A DNA stretch of 5,329 bases, from assembly GCA_030613225.1 (NCBI GenBank), contig JAUWMJ010000255.1, positions 1-5,329 on the forward strand, given 5' to 3'. Numbering within the stretch: the stretch's first letter is position 1; each line of letters opens with the position of its first letter. This document shows positions 1-4,568 of this stretch, piece after piece. A program made the position numbers and the translations under genes. The DNA is from Desulfobacterales bacterium. GTDB lineage: Bacteria > Desulfobacterota > Desulfobacteria > Desulfobacterales > JAUWMJ01. The notes beneath the pieces were generated by a model. That model searched no databases. It had not been told where the DNA came from and worked only from the letters and a program-made list of their open reading frames with translations.

Positions 1-130
1 CTGAAAAACCACTGCGCCTTTTTATCCCGCTGATTTTTAGCGGGGGTATATGGAACTTTCTACTTAGCCATCGGCGTTACTTTTTACGAGTCCATCAATC
101 TTTTAGGGAAACGAAAACAGTAAAATCCAT
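1..130. other. Intergenic flank, no gene recognised; possible dispersed-repeat remnant
   Basis: No convincing coding region is seen. The plus-strand frame starting at base 3 stays open to about base 288, but it has no visible start, runs through the etfA terminator and into the etfA 3' end, and its translation is not protein-like. A small hairpin (26-31 with 39-44, CCCGCT/AGCGGG, 7-nt loop) has no T-tract on either side. The stretch at 79-98 (ACTTTTTACGAGTCCATCAA) resembles, from memory only, a motif seen repeatedly between genes in Desulfobacterota genomes, so this flank may be part of a dispersed repeat. That idea is weak without a genome-wide search. Confidence 0.25.
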
Positions 131-182
131 AAAGAAAAAAAATAGCCGGCTGTCAAATTTTATCAAAGATCAGCCGGCTATT
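131..182 (-). terminator. Intrinsic terminator of the etfBA operon
   Basis: A perfect 12-bp inverted repeat (AATAGCCGGCTG at 141-152 and its complement at 171-182) encloses an 18-nt AT-rich loop. Read on the minus strand, it is followed directly by a run of T residues (the complement of the A-rich tract at 131-141). It starts 29 bases past the etfA stop codon. GC-rich stem, U-tract and position all fit a Rho-independent terminator closing the minus-strand operon. The A-tract on its 5' side means it could also work weakly in the other direction, but the plus-strand side lacks a T-run. Confidence 0.9.
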
Positions 183-211
183 ACATCGAAACATTTTAAG
201 CTACGAATTCG

Positions 212-1183
212 TTATCCTTCTTTTATCTTGTCCGTAAGCTCAGGAACGAATTCAAGCAGATCTTCCACAACACCTACTTCCGCCACCTGAAAAATAGGTG
301 CCTTTGGGTTTTTATTTACTGCAACTATAAAGGGAGAACCCTTGATTCCGCCTAAATGCTGAAATGATCCGCTTATGCCCAGGGCCATATAAACCTTAGG
401 CTTTACTGTCTGACCCGATGTTCCGACCTGACGTGATTTTTCCAGCCATTTTGCATCCACGATAGGCCTGGAACATGAAACAACTGCACCCATTGCTTCT
501 GCCAGTTCATCAGCAATTTCTATATTATCTTCATCTTCAATTCCCCTGCCGATGGAAACCAGGACATCCTCTTTTGTAATATCGACATCACCGACTTCTG
601 CTTCTACAATTTCGAGAAAACGGCGGGTAGCTGTCAGATCTCCTGCATCGGCTGATTTGTCAACAACGGCACCGCCCGCTGATTTGCTTTCATCAGGTTG
701 AAAAACACCCGGACGAACATTTATCACCACGCCTTTTGAAATATCACAAAGAACATGTGTGCTGGCCATTCCGCTGTATTCCTGGCGGACAACTTTAAGA
801 TTGTCCCCCTCCAGCCCTTCAAAATCAACAGCATCTGCAACAAATGCTGTTTCCATTTTTATGGAAAGCCCGGGTGAGAGATCCATGCCGAATGTATTGT
901 GTGAAAGAATAAATATGCTGCCTTTTGGCAGAATATTAACCAGCAGTTTCTGAATCACCTCGGCATTTGGATATGCAAGTTCAGGCTTGTCAATTTTCCA
1001 TACTTCCTGGTAAGAAGCCGCCATTTCATTGCAAACCGTATCAAGATCAGCGCCTGATCCGGTAACCACTGCGGTCAAAGAAGCATCCGGATATATTTTT
1101 TTTGCCGCTGCAACCAGCTCCAGAGCGGAATCATCGGCAATACCATCTTTATATGTTATATATGTAAATACCTGCTCGGCCAT
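212..1183 (-). CDS. etfA: Electron transfer flavoprotein, alpha subunit
   Basis: EtfA is the FAD-carrying subunit of the soluble EtfAB heterodimer, which takes electrons from acyl-CoA dehydrogenases and passes them to a membrane quinone reductase. The product is 323 residues, normal for the family. Residues 1-190 form the N-terminal ETF domain, and about 205-318 form the C-terminal FAD domain. Visible FAD-site features are GRG at 212-214, SR at 238-239 (the conserved Arg), QVGTSG at 252-257, GISGSFQH at 269-276 and AVNKNPKAPIF at 288-298. The last block closely follows the EtfA signature, with Phe where Ile or Val is usual before QH. The start ATG overlaps the etfB stop in TAATG and has a strong Shine-Dalgarno inside the end of etfB, so translation is probably coupled. 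A terminator follows. The identification is firm; the exact dehydrogenase partner cannot be read from this window. Confidence 0.97.
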   Translation of the reverse strand: MAEQVFTYITYKDGIADDSALELVAAAKKIYPDASLTAVVTGSGADLDTVCNEMAASYQEVWKIDKPELAYPNAEVIQKLLVNILPKGSIFILSHNTFGMDLSPGLSIKMETAFVADAVDFEGLEGDNLKVVRQEYSGMASTHVLCDISKGVVINVRPGVFQPDESKSAGGAVVDKSADAGDLTATRRFLEIVEAEVGDVDITKEDVLVSIGRGIEDEDNIEIADELAEAMGAVVSCSRPIVDAKWLEKSRQVGTSGQTVKPKVYMALGISGSFQHLGGIKGSPFIVAVNKNPKAPIFQVAEVGVVEDLLEFVPELTDKIKEG

Positions 1184-1974
1184 TATTTTATCCCTCCTTT
1201 AGCTTTTAAGAGTTCAATAAGCTTTTCTGCGATCTCTTCCATGCTTCCTTCAAGGATCTCAGCACCTTCCCCAAGTTCCGGCATAAAATAGTCGAGCCGT
1301 TTAACCTTTGCTCCTGCTTCACCGACCGAATCGGGCGAAATACCTATATCCGATGCGCCATGAACAGGAATTTCCAGTGATGCAACTTTTCTTATGCCGC
1401 GTATTCCCACATATCGCGGTTCGTTGATACCGGTTTGAATCGAAAGGACACAGGGAAGATCAATCTCATTCATTTCCTGGTTTCCGCCTTCGATTTCACG
1501 GCCGACTTTCATTTTTTTATCATCTATAACTTCTATGCTGTTAACAAGAGAAGCGTACGGCAAATCGAGCATTGCAGCCAGCATGCCTCCTACCTGGCCT
1601 GCACCGTCATCTGCCTGTGCTCCGGTAAGAATCAGATCGAAATTTCCTTTTTCGATTTCAGCCTTTAGAATGCCGGCAAGACCCTTCCCGTCAGATCCCT
1701 CAAAAGCATCGTCTGAAAGGAGGATACCTTTATCCGCACCCATTGCCATTTCTCTTCTAAGCACCTCTTCCGATTCTTCATCTCCCACCGTAATAACCGT
1801 AACGCTGCCGCCAACATTATCACGGATCTGGATGGCCTCTTCAACAGCATAATTGTCCCATTCATTTACCGAGTAAACAAGATCGTCCCGTTCGATGTCC
1901 GTACCGTCACTTTTAACCTCAATCTCATTTTCAGCAGTATCGGGAACTCTTTTGACACATACTAAAATTTCCAT
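1183..1974 (-). CDS. etfB: Electron transfer flavoprotein, beta subunit
   Basis: EtfB is the partner of EtfA and contributes the nucleotide (AMP, or in bifurcating ETFs a second FAD) site and the dehydrogenase-docking surface. The product is 263 residues, usual for the family. It starts with MEILVCVKRVPDT, has the N-x3-D-x2-AVEEA helix (about 37-47), and has the nucleotide-binding stretch TGAQADDGAGQVGGM at 117-131. The EtfB signature region is REIEGGNQEMNEIDLPCV (159-176), followed by EPRYVGIRGIRK (185-196). ATG at 1974 is chosen because AGGAGG lies 6 nt upstream. A GTG further upstream (2016) would place that Shine-Dalgarno inside the gene and take its first codons from the inserted repeat. 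It is followed by etfA with a one-base overlap. The nucleotide loop is not the full DGDTAQVGP form I associate with electron-bifurcating ETFs, so a classical dehydrogenase-to-quinone role is favoured but not proved. Confidence 0.97.
   Translation of the reverse strand: MEILVCVKRVPDTAENEIEVKSDGTDIERDDLVYSVNEWDNYAVEEAIQIRDNVGGSVTVITVGDEESEEVLRREMAMGADKGILLSDDAFEGSDGKGLAGILKAEIEKGNFDLILTGAQADDGAGQVGGMLAAMLDLPYASLVNSIEVIDDKKMKVGREIEGGNQEMNEIDLPCVLSIQTGINEPRYVGIRGIRKVASLEIPVHGASDIGISPDSVGEAGAKVKRLDYFMPELGEGAEILEGSMEEIAEKLIELLKAKGGIK
1193..1200 (-). promoter_or_regulatory. Ribosome binding site of etfA, inside etfB
   Basis: On the minus strand AAAGGAGG lies 9 nt before the etfA ATG and encodes the Lys-Gly-Gly near the EtfB C-terminus. 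Together with the one-base stop/start overlap (TAATG at 1185-1181), it fixes the etfA start and points to coupled, roughly equal synthesis of both subunits. Confidence 0.85.
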
Positions 1975-1980
1975 GTTTTT

Positions 1981-1986
1981 CCTCCT
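1981..1986 (-). promoter_or_regulatory. Ribosome binding site of etfB
   Basis: A perfect AGGAGG on the minus strand sits 6 nt upstream of the ATG at 1974. It decides the start codon. It lies just outside the inserted element, so it survives from the uninterrupted operon. Confidence 0.9.
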
Positions 1987-1996
1987 AAAATAGTTA

Positions 1997-2004
1997 ATAT
2001 TTCT
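1997..2004. repeat. Target-site duplication, copy next to etfB
   Basis: The octamer ATATTTCT directly abuts the outer end of the terminal inverted repeat. An identical copy in the same orientation abuts the other end at 2265-2272. A direct repeat placed exactly outside an inverted repeat pair is the mark of transposase-type insertion. Confidence 0.75.
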
Positions 2005-2044
2005 GTAACCGTTCACGGTTCAGGGTTCACGGTTCATAGGTTAA
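2005..2044 (+). repeat. Left terminal inverted repeat, built of 7-bp units
   Basis: The arm reads as successive heptads ending in GTTCA (CCGTTCA, CGGTTCA, GGGTTCA, CGGTTCA), then TAGGTTAA. The outer 19 bases are an exact inverted copy of 2246-2264. The inner 21 bases match the other arm with small differences. Confidence 0.8.
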
Positions 2045-2224
2045 TTGCTTTGCGATTTTCTTTATCTTTTTACTTTTAAGTTCAGTACAAGCTCGGTTAC
2101 TGCCCGCATATGCTTTGCAGTGGCAGGCAGGGACCTATCGTAAAAGTCCAATAAATTTCACATTGGATTCAGAATCAAAACTTTCTTTCACGGGAGCATA
2201 TGTCATATCCCACCGTAAATCAGT

Positions 2225-2264
2225 TTAACCTTGAACCTTGAACCTCTGAACCGTGAACGGTTAC
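2225..2264 (-). repeat. Right terminal inverted repeat, built of 7-bp units
   Basis: On the plus strand the arm reads TTAACC, TTGAACC, TTGAACC, TCTGAACC, then GTGAACGGTTAC. It is the inverted counterpart of 2005-2044. The inner units carry TTGAACC where the left arm has the equivalent of GTGAACC, so the arms have diverged inside but not at the tips. Confidence 0.8.
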
Positions 2265-2272
2265 ATATTTCT
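2265..2272. repeat. Target-site duplication, copy next to the oxidoreductase gene
   Basis: ATATTTCT in the same orientation as 1997-2004, directly outside the right inverted repeat and 18 bases from the end of the upstream gene. Confidence 0.75.
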
Positions 2273-2290
2273 AAAGCTTATTACAAGCGT

Positions 2291-4366
2291 TTAATTACGA
2301 ATTATATGCTGATCGATCAATTCAACAAGATCAATAGCTTCCATCTCTCCTTCCAGGCCTGCAACTTTTATGGCATCTTCTATATTGACCAGGCAGAACG
2401 GGCAGGCGGTGACAATGACATTTGCACCGGCTTCTTTTGCCATTTTAACCCTTAATACGCCCATCCGCTGCTCCTCTTCAGGTTCATAAAAAAGCATCAG
2501 GCCGCCGCCACCACAGCAAAAGGATCGATCCCTGCTCTTTTCCATATCCACTCTCTTTATGCCGGCAATAGCGTCAATAACATCCCTTGGTTCATCATAC
2601 AGACCGTTATGCCGGCCAAGATAACAGGGATCATGATAGGTATATGTTTTGCCCGGGTCATCAACATTCTTTAATCGAATCTTGCCTGACTTTACATTTT
2701 TTAAGATAACCTGACTGATATGTTCCACAGGAGGCAGGTCTTTATAGTCCTTTTTTAATGCATTAAATGAATGGGGATCAGCAGTGACAATACCGGTTAC
2801 TCCTGATTCGAGGATTGCATCCGTATTTTTATCTTTTAAATCCTGGAAAAGCATTTCTTCGCCGAATCTTTTTACTTCATGGCCGCTGTCCTTTTCAGCT
2901 TTCCCCAGTATGCCGAAATCAATACCTGCACCGGCAAGAACCCTGGCCGTAGCCCTGGCGATATCCTGCATCCTGTCATCATAGGATGTAATGCTGTCCA
3001 CAAAATAGAGCATCTCGGCTGATTCTTTTTTACCCAGGATTTTTACTTTGCAATCTTCATCAAAGCCTTGTGCCTTTATCCAGTCAGCACGTTTTTTCTC
3101 CATTTTGCCCCAGGGATTACCTCTTTTCTCAATCGCACCCAGTGCCTTCTGGAGAGACTGGGGAACGATGCCTTCATCAACCATACCCCTTCTTAAATCA
3201 ACAATTTTGTCTATATACTCAATTCCTAAAGGACACTCCTGCTCACAGGCACCACAGGTTGTACATGACCATATTTCATCCTCTTCATATATATCGCCAA
3301 TGAGCGGCTTGTCGACGGAAACATTGCCGGAAAAGATAGGATAATGCTTAAAAGCGTAATCCCGACCTTTTATCGAGATAAACCTGGGAGACAGGGGACG
3401 TTTGACGGCATTTGCCGGACACTGGTCCGAACACCTTCCGCAATCCGCACATGAATAAAAATCGAGTATATGTTTCCATGTAAAATCCTCAAATTTCTTA
3501 ACACCAAAGGATTCAAGATCGTCAAGTTTATCATCGCTAACACCATATCTTACAGGCTTAATTGTGCCTGTGTCCAGTCTCATGAAAAACACGTTAAAAA
3601 CAGATGTAATTACATGAAAATGCTTACCCAGGGGGAGGAAACACAGAAAAAAGAAAAAAGTTATATCATGCACAAAATAAGAGACCAGGTGAGTATTCTG
3701 TAAGGCCGCCTGGGATGTATCCGACAAAATTTTACTGAAAAAACATGCGATGGTTAAGGGGGGTAAAAACTCTGCGTGAACTCCGCTCTGAACCTGTGCG
3801 GCAACCAGGCTTGCTTCAAAAAGGCTTTCGGAAATCATAAGTAAAGAAATAAGCCCGAGAACAAAGACGGCTTCTCCTGTGTGATCATGGCCGTACTTTT
3901 CAGGTACGGCATATCTTTCAGGTTTAAAAATACCTCTGCGTATTGCTGCAATTATACATGCAATCAGAACCCATGTGGCAGCATAGTCTTTAACAAAATT
4001 ATATACATGTCCAAGGCCACCGCCGAATCCCGGCACCACAAACCCTTCCCAAAAACCTGTAATCACCAGCGACGTCGATCTGATACTTAAAATTAAAAAC
4101 CCAGCGAAAATAAGTATATGCAGAACACCGGCCAGCATATATCTTGGCTGGCGGTACTGTATAAGCCATATTTTAAGCAGCTTTATTATCCGCTCGGAAA
4201 TACGGTTAAAGCGGTAATCCGGTGCTGATTTAATGATAGGCGCAATTCGTCGTATCATAATGTAAATAAATATACCAAGACCGGCAAGCGGAATTATCAC
4301 GGAAAAAATCATTGCGGGGAGTCCGAGAAGTGCTGCTTTGGCCGGAGAGATCAACGCTGGTTGCAT
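2291..4366 (-). CDS. Membrane-bound ETF:(methyl)menaquinone oxidoreductase, FadF/EtfD/EMO type (HdrD-like Fe-S protein with NarI-like heme b domain)
   Basis: This protein probably takes electrons from reduced EtfAB and delivers them to menaquinone through Fe-S clusters and heme b. The product is 691 residues, close to Bacillus FadF. Residues 1-262 are membrane-embedded, with hydrophobic spans near 14-38, 76-97, 122-142, 162-185, 198-214 and 222-246. This NarI-like part has candidate heme ligands at H83, H226, H233, H249 and H251. Two [4Fe-4S] motifs follow: C306-C309-C312-C316-P and C368-C371-C374-C378-P. The C-terminal CCG domain is intact (C581, C617-C618, C655, C658), as for an HdrB/HdrD-type cluster. 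The preceding CCG-like domain (about 443-540) has its fold landmarks but no matching cysteines: VDS at 456-458, EKDSG at 491-495 and TADPHS at 528-533. The start at 4366 has AAGGAAAG upstream; the ATG at 4432 lies inside the operator and is rejected. It is the first gene of the etf operon. Known relatives are Syntrophus EMO, Mycobacterium EtfD and Bacillus FadF; a generic Fe-S oxidoreductase with another donor is the alternative. Confidence 0.88.
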   Translation of the reverse strand: MQPALISPAKAALLGLPAMIFSVIIPLAGLGIFIYIMIRRIAPIIKSAPDYRFNRISERIIKLLKIWLIQYRQPRYMLAGVLHILIFAGFLILSIRSTSLVITGFWEGFVVPGFGGGLGHVYNFVKDYAATWVLIACIIAAIRRGIFKPERYAVPEKYGHDHTGEAVFVLGLISLLMISESLFEASLVAAQVQSGVHAEFLPPLTIACFFSKILSDTSQAALQNTHLVSYFVHDITFFFFLCFLPLGKHFHVITSVFNVFFMRLDTGTIKPVRYGVSDDKLDDLESFGVKKFEDFTWKHILDFYSCADCGRCSDQCPANAVKRPLSPRFISIKGRDYAFKHYPIFSGNVSVDKPLIGDIYEEDEIWSCTTCGACEQECPLGIEYIDKIVDLRRGMVDEGIVPQSLQKALGAIEKRGNPWGKMEKKRADWIKAQGFDEDCKVKILGKKESAEMLYFVDSITSYDDRMQDIARATARVLAGAGIDFGILGKAEKDSGHEVKRFGEEMLFQDLKDKNTDAILESGVTGIVTADPHSFNALKKDYKDLPPVEHISQVILKNVKSGKIRLKNVDDPGKTYTYHDPCYLGRHNGLYDEPRDVIDAIAGIKRVDMEKSRDRSFCCGGGGLMLFYEPEEEQRMGVLRVKMAKEAGANVIVTACPFCLVNIEDAIKVAGLEGEMEAIDLVELIDQHIIRN

Positions 4367-4372
4367 TTTTAA

Positions 4373-4380
4373 CTTTCCTT
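4373..4380 (-). promoter_or_regulatory. Ribosome binding site of the membrane oxidoreductase gene
   Basis: AAGGAAAG on the minus strand, with its AGGA core 9 nt before the ATG at 4366. It is weaker than the AGGAGG sites of the other genes but well placed. It supports this start over the in-frame ATG at 4432, which has no comparable site. Confidence 0.65.
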
Positions 4381-4409
4381 TTTTCTTGTTGTATGTTATT
4401 TGGAATAAA

Positions 4410-4435
4410 AAAATGAATGAGTACTCATTCATTTT
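4410..4435. promoter_or_regulatory. 26-bp perfect palindrome, predicted FadR-like (TetR family) operator
   Basis: The two halves are exact complements across 26 bases, centred between 4422 and 4423. The core is TGAATGAGTACTCATTCA with A/T flanks. From memory, the Bacillus subtilis FadR operator consensus is TGAATGA-M-TA-N-TCATTCA with W on both sides. This site fits every specified position except M, where it has G. B. subtilis FadR represses lcfA, etfB, etfA and fadF, the same gene set found here, and releases DNA on binding long-chain acyl-CoA. The site overlaps the -10 and start-point region of the minus-strand promoter, as expected for repression. No regulator gene is in the window, so the protein that binds is inferred. 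Confidence 0.75.
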
Positions 4436-4462
4436 CTAACAGACAGAATTTCTCCCTGTCAA
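4433..4462 (-). promoter_or_regulatory. Predicted sigma-70 promoter of the oxidoreductase-etfBA operon
   Basis: On the minus strand a consensus -35 box TTGACA (4462-4457) is followed after 18 bp by TAGAAA (4438-4433) as a 4/6 match to -10. The start point would fall near 4426, inside the palindrome. This would give an untranslated leader of about 60 nt before the ATG at 4366. Confidence 0.55.
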
Positions 4463-4471
4463 GGAAAAAAT

Positions 4472-4528
4472 TTGTATTTAACAAGCAGTTTTTATAGAAT
4501 TGCAATTTTTTAACAAAACTGCCATAAC
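4472..4528 (+). promoter_or_regulatory. Candidate promoter region of the acyl-CoA synthetase gene
   Basis: Two weak overlapping candidates are seen: TTGTAT (4472-4477) with TAGAAT (4495-4500) at a 17-bp spacing, and TTGCAA (4500-4505) with CATAAC (4523-4528), also at 17 bp. Neither is strong. The first lies 37 bp past the palindrome edge, so repression of this gene by the same operator is possible but less direct than for the minus-strand promoter. Confidence 0.3.
4485..4522. repeat. Inverted repeat in the leader/promoter of the acyl-CoA synthetase gene
   Basis: GCAGTTTT (4485-4492) pairs with AAAACTGC (4515-4522) across a 22-base AT-rich spacer that itself contains a 10-bp palindrome, AATTGCAATT (4498-4507). 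It could be a second regulator site or an RNA hairpin. In AT-rich intergenic DNA a chance origin is also plausible. Confidence 0.35.
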
Positions 4529-4556
4529 ATGAATAAAACCATTTAACAACTTGAAA

Positions 4557-4563
4557 AAGGAGG
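4557..4563 (+). promoter_or_regulatory. Ribosome binding site of the acyl-CoA synthetase gene
   Basis: AAGGAGG, a near-perfect Shine-Dalgarno, lies 5 nt before the ATG at 4569 and fixes the start. Confidence 0.85.
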
Positions 4564-4568
4564 TTCTT

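Larger units (their letters stand above)
2005..2264. mobile_element. MITE-like non-autonomous element (260 bp) between the membrane oxidoreductase gene and etfB
   Basis: The ends are perfect 19-bp inverted repeats (GTAACCGTTCACGGTTCAG at 2005-2023 and its complement at 2246-2264). The similarity continues inward, with one mismatch and one-base gaps, to about 40 bp on each side. A perfect 8-bp direct repeat flanks the unit. The interior (2045-2224) has no credible gene. It holds a small hairpin (TCCAAT 2147-2152 / ATTGGA 2162-2167) and two copies of GCATATG. The element fills nearly all of the 316-bp gap between two same-strand genes; without it and one target copy the gap is 48 bp. A weak promoter-like pair facing etfB exists inside (TTGTAC at 2090-2085, GATAAA at 2066-2061, 18-bp spacer), which might let the element drive etfBA, but I rate that as speculative. 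The family is not identified. No transposase is present, so mobility would need one acting from elsewhere. Confidence 0.72.

Noticed and set aside
23..48. Small hairpin (CCCGCT/AGCGGG) as a terminator for a gene beyond the left edge
   Set aside because: The stem is short and no T-run follows it on either strand.
1975..2016. Upstream GTG start giving EtfB a 14-residue N-terminal extension
   Set aside because: The extension would be encoded partly by the inserted repeat and would bury the AGGAGG site. The family starts at MEILVCVKRVP, directly after that site.
2225..2250. GGTTCAAG-like sequence as a tRNA T-arm
   Set aside because: The resemblance is limited to the GGTTCAA unit. No acceptor stem, D-arm or anticodon arm can be formed around it.
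2005..2264. Long inverted repeat as a terminator or CRISPR-like array
   Set aside because: The arms are 180 bp apart with no T-run, and the heptads are contiguous rather than separated by spacers. The exact 8-bp flanking direct repeat fits an insertion better.
3470..3703. Plus-strand 77-codon open frame inside the membrane oxidoreductase gene
   Set aside because: It lies fully antisense to a conserved gene, has no ribosome site, and its translation resembles no protein family. The other antisense open frames in the three minus-strand genes fail in the same way.
4367..4432. Upstream ATG at 4432 for the membrane oxidoreductase
   Set aside because: It lies inside the palindromic operator and near the predicted transcription start, with no ribosome site. 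The internal ATG at 4366 has one and begins a typical membrane N-terminus.
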